Below are positions 43,847 to 54,428 of a DNA stretch of 64,000 nt, in pieces. Within the stretch, counting starts at the first letter, position 1. Every line of letters starts with the position of its first letter. The position numbers were made by a program, and so were the translations under genes. Under the pieces are notes generated by a model. That model made no database searches. It worked only from the letters and a program-made list of their open reading frames with translations, and was not told the DNA's origin. The stretch is from Salegentibacter salarius (GTDB lineage: Bacteria > Bacteroidota > Bacteroidia > Flavobacteriales > Flavobacteriaceae): NCBI RefSeq assembly GCF_900168265.1, contig NZ_FVZF01000015.1, forward strand, positions 1 to 64,000, given 5' to 3'.

Positions 43847-45211
43847 ATGCAACTTTCTCTGAGCAAATATCTAAAAAAGACTACGGAAGCCGCCCCTTTG
43901 GCGGTTTTTCGTTTGTTTTTTGGTATTATGATGTTTGCCAGTATAGTTAGATTCTGGCTAAACGGCTGGATCGAAAAATTATATATCGCCCCAAAATTCT
44001 TCTTTTCTTATTATGGATTTGAATGGGTGAAACCCCTGGGAGATTTCACTTATTTGCTTTTTATTCTTTGTGGTATTGCAGCTTTAATGGTGGCTGCTGG
44101 CTATAAATACCGCTTGGCTATCATTTTATTTTTCCTCAGTTTCACGTATATCGAACTGATGGATAAAACCACTTATCTAAATCATTACTACTTCATCAGT
44201 ATCCTTAGTTTTCTGATGATATTTTTACCGGCAAATGCCTATTTTTCTATAGATGCCTGGCGAAATCCTGCCAGGGCCTTTCAAAAGATACCGCAATGGT
44301 GTATAGATGCAATAAAACTATTGCTGGGAATTGTGTATTTCTATGCGGGACTTGCAAAAATTAATTCCGATTGGCTTTTCAGAGCTATGCCTTTAAAAAT
44401 ATGGCTGCCTTCAAAATATGATCTTCCTTTACTGGGAGATCTAATGCAGCAGGAATGGGTGCATTATGCATTTAGCTGGAGCGGTATGCTTTATGATCTC
44501 TTTATCCCTTTTCTATTGCTATGGAAAAGAACCCGCTTTGTTGCTTTTTTGATGGTGATTGTTTTCCATTTGCTTACACGTGTGCTTTTCCCAATAGGGA
44601 TGTTTCCATTTATTATGATCGTTAGCGCATTGATCTTTTTTAGTCCGCAGGTTCACCATAAAATATTGAATTTTGTATCGAAATGGTTCAGCATATCAAA
44701 ACAAAGATTTGATAATTTAAAAATCTATCAATTTTCAGGAATAAAGAAAAAAGTTAGTATTGGAGTGCTTTCGGTCTTTTTTATTATTCAGCTTTTATTT
44801 CCGTGGAGGTATTTATTATACCCCGGAGAATTATTCTGGACTGAAGAAGGTTTTAGATTTTCCTGGAGGGTAATGCTTATGGAAAAAGCCGGCTACGCGC
44901 AGTTTAAAGTGGTAAATGCAGAGACCGGAAATCGGTTTTATGTAGATAATTCAGATTTTCTTACTCCCTTTCAAGAGAAACAAATGTCTTTTCAGCCAGA
45001 TTTTATTCTTCAATATGCTCGTTTTTTAGCCGATCATTTTGAAAAGGACGGTCCCGAAAACATAGAGGTCTATGTAGATAGTTATGTGGCTCTCAATGGA
45101 AGAAAGAGCACTCCTTATATAGACCCGGAAGTTAATTTGCTTAATTTCGCGGACTCTTTTAAACATAAAACATTCATTTTACCATTTGAAGATGAAATTA
45201 AAGGTCTTTAG
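43847..45211 (+). CDS. Full-length vitamin K-dependent gamma-carboxylase homologue (HTTM family)
   Basis: This 454-residue membrane protein is homologous to vitamin K-dependent gamma-glutamyl carboxylase over its entire length, including the C-terminal domain. Helices 1-7 span about residues 15-290. KTTYLNHYYF contains Asn-His (112-113) aligned with human Asn159/His160. FYAGLAKINSDWL contains Lys171 aligned with catalytic Lys218. The C-terminal beta-sandwich region keeps LYPGELFWTEEGFRFSWRV and IEVYVDSYVALNGRKSTPYIDP. The substrate is unknown in bacteria. I choose the ATG at 43847 rather than a TTG three bases earlier. It is followed by an overlapping TonB-dependent receptor. Confidence 0.9.
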   Translation: MQLSLSKYLKKTTEAAPLAVFRLFFGIMMFASIVRFWLNGWIEKLYIAPKFFFSYYGFEWVKPLGDFTYLLFILCGIAALMVAAGYKYRLAIILFFLSFTYIELMDKTTYLNHYYFISILSFLMIFLPANAYFSIDAWRNPARAFQKIPQWCIDAIKLLLGIVYFYAGLAKINSDWLFRAMPLKIWLPSKYDLPLLGDLMQQEWVHYAFSWSGMLYDLFIPFLLLWKRTRFVAFLMVIVFHLLTRVLFPIGMFPFIMIVSALIFFSPQVHHKILNFVSKWFSISKQRFDNLKIYQFSGIKKKVSIGVLSVFFIIQLLFPWRYLLYPGELFWTEEGFRFSWRVMLMEKAGYAQFKVVNAETGNRFYVDNSDFLTPFQEKQMSFQPDFILQYARFLADHFEKDGPENIEVYVDSYVALNGRKSTPYIDPEVNLLNFADSFKHKTFILPFEDEIKGL

Positions 45212-47624
45212 TATATTATTCTTTTTGGGATCATTCGTTTACGCCCAGCATACGTTTAGCGGAAAGGTGATTTCCGCAGAAACCGGGGAGCCCATTCCCA
45301 ATGCTGAAGTTTGGAATAAAACGGAATCTGAAGTAACTGTAGCCAATGAAAATGGTGATTTTGAATTTACAGATATTAGCTCAGGCACTTATGATTTTGC
45401 TGTTTTTAGTTACGAATATGCTATCCTGGAAAAGCAAATAACTATAAATGGAGATCTTGAAATGGAATTTAGCCTTTCGCCTTTAGCCGAAAGTTTAAGC
45501 GAAGTGATGATCACTAATAGGAGGGAACAGCTTTTCGCTTTACGAAAACTTAGAAAGGTAGAGGGAACTGCGATCTACGCAGGGAAAAAAAGTGAGGTGG
45601 TGGTAATGGATAAGGTCTCCGGGAATCTCGCTGCAAATAATGCCAGGGAAATTTACAGCCAGGTGGTTGGTTTAAATATTTACGATAATGGTGATGCTGG
45701 GCTTCAATTAAATATTGGTGGTCGTGGTCTTGATCCTAACCGAACTCAGAATTTTAATACCCGCCAGAACGGTTATGATATCTCTGCAGATGTACTTGGA
45801 TACCCGGAAAGTTATTATACACCACCACCGGAAGCACTGAGAGAAATCCAGGTGGTTCGTGGCGCTGCATCGCTGCAATATGGAACACAGTTTGGCGGAC
45901 TCATTAATTTTAAATTTAAAGAACCTCCTCACGATAAGAAATTGGAGTTGGTTTCCAGGCAATCGCTTGGTTCTTATAATCTTTTTACCAGTTTTAATAG
46001 TTTGGCAGGCACTATTGGGAAATTCAGCTACTATACCTATTATAATTATAAATCGGGAGAAGGATTTAGGCCAAATTCAGAGTATGATTCTAATAACTTC
46101 TTTTCTCATCTTGCCTGGGATTTTAACGATAGAACCAAGCTTAGTTTTGAATATACTTATTTAGATTATCTGGCTCAGCAACCCGGTGGTCTTACCGATG
46201 CACAGTTTTATGAAAACCCAGATTATAGCAATAGGGAAAGAAACTGGTTTGACGTAAACTGGAATTTATATGCATTAAAATTTGAGCACAGTTTTTCTGA
46301 TAAAACAGATTTTAGCCTGAATGTATTTGGTTTAGATGCTTCCCGAAAAGCTGTTGGTTTTAGAGAGAATAGAGTTTCACAGCCAGACGATCTTTCTGCA
46401 CCACGGGAATTATTGGTAGACGATTTTTCTAACTGGGGAGCAGAGGCGAGGTTGCTAACAAGGTATAATTTATTTGATGAAGAATCGGTTTTACTGGTTG
46501 GAAGTAAATATTACGATGCTAACAATTTTCAGAAACAAGGTCCCGGAACTACTTCAGCCAGGCCGGAATTTACATTTACTAACGACCAATTCCCGAATTA
46601 CCCAAGGCAATCAGAATACAATTTCCCAAATAAAAACCTGGCGTTCTTTGGAGAGAACATTTTTAATCTCACCAATAAACTTTCTATTACTCCGGGCTTT
46701 AGAATAGAATATATTAATACGCAGGCAAACGGTTCTTACAAAGAAATAATTCTTGATCTGGCCGATAATCCTTTAATTAACGAAACCAGGGAAGAGGAAA
46801 AAGATCTGGAAAGGAGTTTTGCTTTATTAGGTGTTGGAGCCAGTTACAACCTGGATGCTTCGAATGAGTTATACGGGAATTTTTCTCAGAATTATAGGTC
46901 GGTTACCTTTAGTGATATTAGGATAGTAAATCCCAGTTTTGTGGTAGATCCAAATATTTCAGAAGAAAGAGGTTTTACTTCAGACTTTGGAATTAGAGGA
47001 AGGTTGAAGAATTATTTGTCTTATGACGCCAGTATTTTCGGTTTATGGTATCAGGATAGAATTGGAGAAGTACTGGGGGTTGAAGATGGTTTTATAGTAA
47101 GAAAACGCGGAAATATTGGAGATGCATTTATCTATGGTGTAGAGACTTTTGCCGATTGGAATATTCGCAATACCTTTTTTGAACAAGCTGAAAATTATCG
47201 ATTGAATCTTTTTGTAAACACGGCTTTTACAAATTCTGAATATACTGCTTCTGGAGAAACTAATGTGGAAGGGAACCAGGTGGAATTTATCCCTTATGTG
47301 AACCTTAAAACAGGTTTGAATTTTGGATATTCTAATTTTCTAGCCGGTTTTCAGTATACCCACCTATCAAAACAGTACACAGATGCTACGAATGCCCCGC
47401 AGGATATTAATGATAATCAACGTGGAATAGAAGGAAGTATCCCGGCTTACGGTATTTTAGATTTTTCGGCTTCCTATAGTTTTGGGAAGTTTAAATTGGA
47501 AACCGGGGTTAATAATCTTTTAGATAATTCATATTTCACGAGGAGGGCTACAGGTTATCCAGGTCCAGGGATTATTCCGGCGCAACCAATTAGCTGGTAT
47601 TCAAGTCTTCAGTTTAAGTTTTAA
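45192..47624 (+). CDS. TonB-dependent receptor with N-terminal carboxypeptidase-regulatory-like domain
   Basis: This 810-residue outer-membrane protein has a signal peptide (KVFSILFFLGSFVYAQ). A CarboxypepD_reg-like domain (about 20-100, FSGKVISAETGEPIPNAEVWN) is followed by a plug (MDKVSGNLAANNAREIYSQVVGLNIYDNGDAGLQLNIGGRG, then REIQVVRGAASLQYGTQFGGLINFKFK). A 22-strand-type barrel ends in aromatic SSLQFKF. It overlaps the end of the carboxylase-like gene by 20 bases. The arrangement with an imelysin suggests import of an iron-containing ligand. The best match in pattern is to ferric-citrate-type receptors (FecA); the ligand is not proven. Confidence 0.92.
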   Translation: MKLKVFSILFFLGSFVYAQHTFSGKVISAETGEPIPNAEVWNKTESEVTVANENGDFEFTDISSGTYDFAVFSYEYAILEKQITINGDLEMEFSLSPLAESLSEVMITNRREQLFALRKLRKVEGTAIYAGKKSEVVVMDKVSGNLAANNAREIYSQVVGLNIYDNGDAGLQLNIGGRGLDPNRTQNFNTRQNGYDISADVLGYPESYYTPPPEALREIQVVRGAASLQYGTQFGGLINFKFKEPPHDKKLELVSRQSLGSYNLFTSFNSLAGTIGKFSYYTYYNYKSGEGFRPNSEYDSNNFFSHLAWDFNDRTKLSFEYTYLDYLAQQPGGLTDAQFYENPDYSNRERNWFDVNWNLYALKFEHSFSDKTDFSLNVFGLDASRKAVGFRENRVSQPDDLSAPRELLVDDFSNWGAEARLLTRYNLFDEESVLLVGSKYYDANNFQKQGPGTTSARPEFTFTNDQFPNYPRQSEYNFPNKNLAFFGENIFNLTNKLSITPGFRIEYINTQANGSYKEIILDLADNPLINETREEEKDLERSFALLGVGASYNLDASNELYGNFSQNYRSVTFSDIRIVNPSFVVDPNISEERGFTSDFGIRGRLKNYLSYDASIFGLWYQDRIGEVLGVEDGFIVRKRGNIGDAFIYGVETFADWNIRNTFFEQAENYRLNLFVNTAFTNSEYTASGETNVEGNQVEFIPYVNLKTGLNFGYSNFLAGFQYTHLSKQYTDATNAPQDINDNQRGIEGSIPAYGILDFSASYSFGKFKLETGVNNLLDNSYFTRRATGYPGPGIIPAQPISWYSSLQFKF

Positions 47625-47715
47625 AGATTTTTTTCGGCTTAATTTATTTTAAACCCGGTCATAAGGCTGGATCACAAAAGCGATAATAAATTGAATGAAA
47701 TTAGATGAGAGTTAA

Positions 47716-49254
<1,539 letters not shown>

Positions 49255-49274
49255 ACGTATTGTCTTATAAATTG

Positions 49275-49312
49275 AAAAGCCCTCTCAAATTTTATAATCT
49301 GAGAGGGCTTTT
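49275..49312. terminator. Intrinsic terminator
   Basis: AAAAGCCCTCTC and GAGAGGGCTTTT pair around a 14-base loop. It serves guaB and probably the convergent ompH-like gene. Confidence 0.9.
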
Positions 49313-49320
49313 ATAATACA

Positions 49321-49348
49321 TCATCCTGAATTTATTTCAGGATCTAAT
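49321..49348. repeat. Half REP-like element
   Basis: One palindrome ATCCTGAATTTATTTCAGGAT without its partner, immediately after the guaB terminator and seven bases from the convergent gene's stop codon. It is the same palindrome as in copy 2. Confidence 0.65.
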
Positions 49349-49354
49349 TTCTTG

Positions 49355-49879
49355 CTATTCTTCTTCAGCTGCAACAGGAATTTCAATTCCCATTTTATTC
49401 ATTACTTTTTCGGTAATATCATATTCTTCTGCAGAGAAAGCAATGCTATTTCCGCCGGCGTGTAGAATTTGAGTAAATCCTTCTTCGTCTATTACAGCTC
49501 GCATTGCAGCGTCAATTTTTTTGTAAAGTGGATTAGTAAGCTCATTTCTGCGCATTTGCATCATTAACTGGGCTCTTTGTCTAAACTGCTTGATCTGGTT
49601 CTCAAGTTCAATAATTTTAGACTCACTTTCCTGGCGGGCTTCTGCAGCAAGGCTTTCGGCATTAGCCTGGTAAGTTTTTACCAGGGTATCGTATTGCTTA
49701 ACATTGGCCTGGAAATCTTGTTGTAGCTCCTTATCGTAGGTTTCTAAACCTTTATTTACAGCTTCCATTTCGGGCATTTGCGAAAGAATGTAATCGGTGT
49801 CTATAGTTCCTACTTTAGTTTGTGCGCTTGCAAAAATGCTAAAAGTTAAAAAGGCAATTAATAAACTGCTTCGTATCAT
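49355..49879 (-). CDS. OmpH/Skp-family periplasmic chaperone
   Basis: This 174-residue protein has a signal peptide (SSLLIAFLTFSIFASAQ) and the OmpH/Skp core: KVGTIDTDYILSQMPEMEAV, a long charged coiled coil (about 35-120, QDFQANVKQYDTLVKTYQ and ARQESESKIIELENQIKQF), then IDEEGFTQILHAGGNSIAF. It holds outer-membrane proteins in a soluble state in the periplasm. An acidic tail (VAAEEE) follows. It is single on the minus strand. Confidence 0.9.
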   Translation of the reverse strand: MIRSSLLIAFLTFSIFASAQTKVGTIDTDYILSQMPEMEAVNKGLETYDKELQQDFQANVKQYDTLVKTYQANAESLAAEARQESESKIIELENQIKQFRQRAQLMMQMRRNELTNPLYKKIDAAMRAVIDEEGFTQILHAGGNSIAFSAEEYDITEKVMNKMGIEIPVAAEEE

Positions 49880-49940
49880 AATTAAATTGTTTTTAGCAAA
49901 TATAATAGCAGCTTTTAATTATTCATATTAAAACTTAAAA

Positions 49941-50396
49941 CTATTTCTTGTTTAAAACACTTTGGTCGTTTTCTACAAAATTTTTAAAATCTTTCATATA
50001 CTGGTAAGATTGTTTTCTAAAGGCGCCCGGCATAAAGAGGCCCATTAATTTCATAAAGCCACTAAACCTAAATTCGTTGTGAGAAATCCAAAGTGTATGC
50101 CCTTCTGGAGTTTCCTCAAAAAAGTTTTCCTGAATATTGTAAACGCCTTTTGCTGAATAATTTGCGTGAAACTGCGTTGGAAGATCGTTTTTAATAATTT
50201 TTTCTTCCATTTCAATATCCCGCTTTCCCATTTTATATTTCAGCATATTCTTTGAGCCTTCTTCTCCTAAATTTCCACTAATAGGTTCCATAGAAATAAA
50301 CCCGCGTTGCCAATGTTTCATATTATCTGGATTGCTAAATTTCTCAACAACTTCTGTACGTGGCTTTATTATCTTAATTTCAGTAGTATATTTCAT
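49941..50396 (-). CDS. SRPBCC-family protein
   Basis: This 151-residue protein fits the SRPBCC (START-like) fold. It starts MKYTTEIKIIKPRTEVVEKFSNPDNMKHWQRGFISMEP, has central beta strands (NMLKYKMGKRDIEMEEKIIK) and ends in a long helix (KQSYQYMKDFKNFVENDQS). Such domains bind hydrophobic ligands. No substrate is known. The gene is 61 bases upstream of the ompH-like gene on the same strand. Confidence 0.8.
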   Translation of the reverse strand: MKYTTEIKIIKPRTEVVEKFSNPDNMKHWQRGFISMEPISGNLGEEGSKNMLKYKMGKRDIEMEEKIIKNDLPTQFHANYSAKGVYNIQENFFEETPEGHTLWISHNEFRFSGFMKLMGLFMPGAFRKQSYQYMKDFKNFVENDQSVLNKK

Positions 50397-50602
50397 ATCA
50401 ATCGATTTTTAAAGAATTCAAAAAAATACTTTTTAAAATTCATTTAAAGATACTTAAGATAAAACAATTATAATTTTTAACTGGCTGTAATCGTTTAAAC
50501 ATAAGCTTGTGGAACCTAAATGAATTCTTATTTTTGCTTACTGGCAAATTACAGGCGTTTAGTCATTTGAAAATGGTATGTAAATTGCTATCTCAATAAC
50601 TG

Positions 50603-51469
50603 ATGATTTTGAAGATATCAACTGTTTTTATATGTTTTTTGCTGGCCGGTTTTATGCTTGCGGGTTGCTCTTATCTTGAAAAAGAAGAAGATCGTACAGT
50701 TATAGTAAGGGTTAACGATGCTTATTTGTATGAAGAGGATATTAACGCGCTAATAAACGAAAATACTTCCCCGGAAGATAGCGCTATTATTGTTTCTAAT
50801 TATATAAACCGCTGGGCCACGCAACAATTACTTATAGACAGGGCGCAATTGAATCTTCCCGAAAGTCAACAAAAAGAGTTTAGAGATCTCATAGAAAATT
50901 ATAAAAATGAGCTTTATACAAGTGCTTACAAAGACGCGGTAGTAAGCAGGCAGTTAGATAGTACGGTGCCAGTGGAGGAGATGGAAGCTTATTTTGAAGA
51001 AAATAAGGGCAATTTTAAGCTTACCGAAGATCTATTGAAATTAAGGTATGTAAGCCTGGCCGAAAATAACACCAATATAAATGAAATAAAATCTTACCTA
51101 ACCAGCTTTGATGAGGAGGATATTGAAGAGCTAGACAAAATTTCTCTTCAGTTTAAAAATTATTCTTTTAATGATTCGGTTTGGGTTAAGTTAAAAACGG
51201 TTTACGATAAAATCCCTGCTTTAACTTTAGATCATAGGGATAAACTCTTAAACAAATCTAATTTTCTTCAGGTAGAAGATTCATTAGGTGTATATTTGAT
51301 CTATGTAAAAGATGTGTTGGAACGAGGGCAGGATGCTCCTTTTGAATATGCCGAACCAACCATAGAAAAGATTTTGCTCAACAAGCAAAAATTAAATTTG
51401 ATAAAGGAACTTGAAAAAGATATTACAAAAGATGCAATTAAAAATGAACAATTTGAAATCTATAATTAA
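50603..51469 (+). CDS. SurA-like lipoprotein without a recognised isomerase motif
   Basis: This 288-residue protein has a lipoprotein signal (LAGFMLAGC, Cys22) and an N-terminal helical SurA-like domain (VIVRVNDAYLYEEDINALI). A long region follows in which the parvulin signature GGxLGW-type motifs are absent, so it is probably a chaperone arm without catalysis. The 3' end overlaps the start of the next, catalytic SurA-like gene by 26 bases. The two are co-transcribed and probably work together on outer-membrane protein folding. Confidence 0.75.
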   Translation: MILKISTVFICFLLAGFMLAGCSYLEKEEDRTVIVRVNDAYLYEEDINALINENTSPEDSAIIVSNYINRWATQQLLIDRAQLNLPESQQKEFRDLIENYKNELYTSAYKDAVVSRQLDSTVPVEEMEAYFEENKGNFKLTEDLLKLRYVSLAENNTNINEIKSYLTSFDEEDIEELDKISLQFKNYSFNDSVWVKLKTVYDKIPALTLDHRDKLLNKSNFLQVEDSLGVYLIYVKDVLERGQDAPFEYAEPTIEKILLNKQKLNLIKELEKDITKDAIKNEQFEIYN

Positions 51470-52889
51470 TACTACCGGCTTTCTTTTAGCCATTTTACTT
51501 GGGTTTAGCGGTTACTCTCAAGATGTGATCGTGACTGATAGTACTTCTATCCAGCCTGAGGATGAGATCGCAAAAAATACCGTTACCGAAAAAAATAACT
51601 CAGAACGTAGAAAAGTAGATGGAATTGCGGCTGTAATTGGTGATTATATTATTCTTGACAGCGATGTAGATATGATGTACAAGGATATGCAGAGCCAGGG
51701 AATGTCTACCGCTGATGTTACCGATTGCCAGCTTGCCGGTTCTTTAATGGAAAACAAACTTTATGCGCACCACGCTATTCAGGATAGTATTATTATTATG
51801 GATGCTGAGGTGAACAATTATATAGATCAGCAAATTTCTGAAATGGTTCGCCAGGTAGGTTCAATGGAAAAAGTACTTGAATTCTACAACAAAGAAAATG
51901 AAGCTGAATTTAGAAGCGAATTGTTCAAACTTAATAAAGAGCGCCAGTTAGCCAGCCGTATGCAACAACGCATTATTGAAACGGTAGAAATTACTCCCGA
52001 AGAAGTGAGAGCATATTATGAAAGTATTCCTGAGGATGAGCGCCCGGTTTTTGGAGAAGAAATTGAACTTTCTCAAATTGTTATAAAGCCTGAAATTCCA
52101 GAAAGTGAAAAAGAAAAAGTGATAGAGCGTCTAAATGAATTTAGAGCCGATGTTCTGGATAACGACGCAAGTTTTGCTACTAAGGCTGTTTTGTATTCAC
52201 AAGATCCTGTAAGTGCCAGGGATGGTGGTAGAATTTCGCTTTCCAGAAAAGATAATTTTGTAAAAGAATTTAAAGATGTTGCCTTTAGTCTTCAGGAAGG
52301 AGAGGTAAGTAAACCTTTTGAAACTGAATTTGGATACCACATTATTCAGGTAGATAGAATTAGAGGTCAAAATGTAGATTTAAGACATATCTTGCTTATT
52401 CCAGATGTAACAAATGCCTCTGTTGAAGAAGCTAAAGCAAAAATTGACAGTATTAGAAAGAGGGTAAACGAAGGCGTTTTGGATTTTGCCGAAGCTGCTC
52501 GTGAGTTTTCTGATGAAGAAGAAACCAGGGCAGACGGTGGGAAACTAATTAACCCAAGAACAGGGGACACTCGTTTTGAGTTATCTAAAATAGACCCTAA
52601 GTTATATGATGAGGTAGGAGAGTTACAGGAAGGAGAACTTTCGCTAAGATTGCGTGACCAGGATAGAACCGGGCGCCCATATTTTAAGCTGATAAAAGTA
52701 AACGATAGAATTTCTGAGCACGAAGCCAATTATGCTACAGATTTTTCTAAAATAAAAGAGCTGGCACTACGCGACAAGCAGCTGGAAGCTATTGAAGAAT
52801 GGCAAAAAGAAAAAATTGGTGATACTTATATTAAAGTGAACGGTAAGTTTAAAGATTGTGAGTATAGTAGTAACTGGTTAAAAAATTAG
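51444..52889 (+). CDS. SurA-like parvulin peptidylprolyl isomerase
   Basis: This 481-residue protein has a signal peptide (FLLAILLGFSGYSQ), an N-terminal SurA helical domain (AVIGDYIILDSDVDMMYKDM) and two parvulin domains. These run about 200-300 (ELSQIVIKP, FATKAVLYSQDPVSARDGGRI, FETEFGYHIIQVDRI) and about 305-410 (DLRHILLIPDV, ADGGKL). It isomerises prolyl bonds in periplasmic outer-membrane protein precursors. I place the start at ATG 51444, which gives the better signal peptide; a TTG at 51411 lies inside the upstream gene. A MoxR gene follows after ten bases. Confidence 0.88.
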   Translation: MNNLKSIINTTGFLLAILLGFSGYSQDVIVTDSTSIQPEDEIAKNTVTEKNNSERRKVDGIAAVIGDYIILDSDVDMMYKDMQSQGMSTADVTDCQLAGSLMENKLYAHHAIQDSIIIMDAEVNNYIDQQISEMVRQVGSMEKVLEFYNKENEAEFRSELFKLNKERQLASRMQQRIIETVEITPEEVRAYYESIPEDERPVFGEEIELSQIVIKPEIPESEKEKVIERLNEFRADVLDNDASFATKAVLYSQDPVSARDGGRISLSRKDNFVKEFKDVAFSLQEGEVSKPFETEFGYHIIQVDRIRGQNVDLRHILLIPDVTNASVEEAKAKIDSIRKRVNEGVLDFAEAAREFSDEEETRADGGKLINPRTGDTRFELSKIDPKLYDEVGELQEGELSLRLRDQDRTGRPYFKLIKVNDRISEHEANYATDFSKIKELALRDKQLEAIEEWQKEKIGDTYIKVNGKFKDCEYSSNWLKN

Positions 52890-52899
52890 TAATTTATCA

Positions 52900-53853
52900 A
52901 TGTCAGATGTTGCTCTTGTAGAAAAACTGGTAGTTAAACACCAGGATTTAAAAAAAGAAATTGCTAAAATTATTATAGGGCAGGATATGGTTGTAGACCA
53001 AATCCTGCTTTCTGTTTTTTCAGGAGGACATTCTTTGCTTGTGGGGGTTCCCGGTTTAGCAAAAACATTGATGGTAAACACTATTTCTCAAGCCTTAGGA
53101 CTTGATTTTAAAAGAATTCAATTCACGCCAGATCTTATGCCAAGTGATATTCTTGGTGCAGAGATACTGGACGAAAACAGGAATTTTAAATTTATAAAAG
53201 GTCCGGTTTTTTCAAATATAGTTCTGGCCGATGAAATTAACCGAACTCCTCCCAAAACACAGGCTGCTTTACTGGAAGCTATGCAGGAAAGATCTGTAAC
53301 TGTTGCCGGGCATAATTACCGTCTAGCCAATCCTTATTTTGTGTTGGCCACTCAAAACCCAATAGAACAGGAGGGAACCTATCCATTGCCTGAAGCGCAA
53401 TTAGACCGGTTTATGTTTTCTATTTTACTGGAATATCCAAGTTTTCAGGAAGAAGTAGACGTGGTAAAAAGCACAACTTCAGATAAAACCCAGAAGATTA
53501 ATGCTTTATTTTCTGCGGAAGAGATCGTAGAAATTCAGCAATTAATTCGTAGAATTCCTGTTGCCGATAATGTGGTGGAATACGCGGTAAAACTGGTAGG
53601 AAAAACCAGGCCGGATGCTGCCGAAGCACCGCAATTTGTAAAAAACTATCTGGATTGGGGTGCAGGGCCAAGAGCGTCTCAAAATCTTATCCTTGCCGCA
53701 AAATCTCACGCAGCGGTTAACGGAAAATTCTCCCCAGATATTGAAGATGTGCAAGCCGTTGCTATTGGAATTTTACGCCATAGAATTATTAAAAACTACA
53801 AAGCTGAAGCCGAAGGAATTTCCGAAGAAAAAATAATTCGAGACCTATTTTAA
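52900..53853 (+). CDS. MoxR-family AAA ATPase
   Basis: This 317-residue protein is a MoxR-type AAA+ ATPase with chaperone-like roles in assembling other proteins. It has Walker A GVPGLAKT, a central FTPDLMPSDILGAE segment, LADEINRTPPKTQAALLEAMQE (Walker B and sensor region) and a sensor II region (GAGPRASQNLILAAKSHAAVNGK). MoxR genes are usually next to von Willebrand factor A proteins, but here it follows the SurA-like pair and precedes a small membrane protein. Confidence 0.93.
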   Translation: MSDVALVEKLVVKHQDLKKEIAKIIIGQDMVVDQILLSVFSGGHSLLVGVPGLAKTLMVNTISQALGLDFKRIQFTPDLMPSDILGAEILDENRNFKFIKGPVFSNIVLADEINRTPPKTQAALLEAMQERSVTVAGHNYRLANPYFVLATQNPIEQEGTYPLPEAQLDRFMFSILLEYPSFQEEVDVVKSTTSDKTQKINALFSAEEIVEIQQLIRRIPVADNVVEYAVKLVGKTRPDAAEAPQFVKNYLDWGAGPRASQNLILAAKSHAAVNGKFSPDIEDVQAVAIGILRHRIIKNYKAEAEGISEEKIIRDLF

Positions 53854-54164
53854 TGATGCATACCTTTATTAAATACAGGGTTTTAGTTAGCGTGATTTTC
53901 TATATTTTGTGGGGAAGCGATTTTGTTGCTAATGTTCTTGATTTAAATAAAGAAACAACTAGTTTTATTAACTGGACAACAGTAGTCATACTTTTTATAT
54001 TCTGGTTATTCATACTTATTGATATGATCAAGCAGAATTTAAAAGATAAAACATTCTGGATTCTTTCTATGTTTTTTGTGCCCTTCTTCGCGCCGGTGGT
54101 TTATTTATTCCGAAGAAACAAGTTGCTTCATCTTCAAAATAATATGTTTAGGAAGGCTAAATAA
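53853..54164 (+). CDS. Small membrane protein of unknown function
   Basis: This 103-residue protein has about three hydrophobic segments (YRVLVSVIFYILWGSDFVANV, WTTVVILFIFWLFILID, FWILSMFFVPFFAPVVYLF), then a basic tail. It overlaps the MoxR stop codon (TAATG), so translation is probably coupled. Two adjacent ATG codons are possible starts. A phospholipase D N-terminal type fold is conceivable from the FWILSMFFVPFFAPVVYLFRR pattern but is not proven. Confidence 0.7.
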   Translation: MMHTFIKYRVLVSVIFYILWGSDFVANVLDLNKETTSFINWTTVVILFIFWLFILIDMIKQNLKDKTFWILSMFFVPFFAPVVYLFRRNKLLHLQNNMFRKAK

Positions 54165-54428
54165 TCTTCTGGAAACTGTTCTTATCAAGAATGGGTTTAA
54201 ATTCTACTTTCTTTGTCGCTTTAGATTAGATTTTTTATAATCTGGTTCATTTAATTTATGAAATTCATAATTTTCAACCTAATTATTAGGCTTAGCTAAA
54301 TTTAAACCATTGATAATTGCGAATTGTAAAATTATTTTCATTAAATTTTGATAATCACTTCTTATTTTCAAAATCCACTCGAAATCCTTAAATTTGCTAG
54401 ACTTTTTTAGAACTAAATATATAATAAT
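54165..54428. other. Intergenic region upstream of aconitase
   Basis: 264 bases of AT-rich DNA with the aconitase promoter presumably near its right end. No RNA or strong hairpin recognised. Confidence 0.4.

Noticed and set aside
52367-52729. 120-residue minus-strand frame
   Set aside because: Antisense to the SurA-like gene, with composition typical of a shadow frame.
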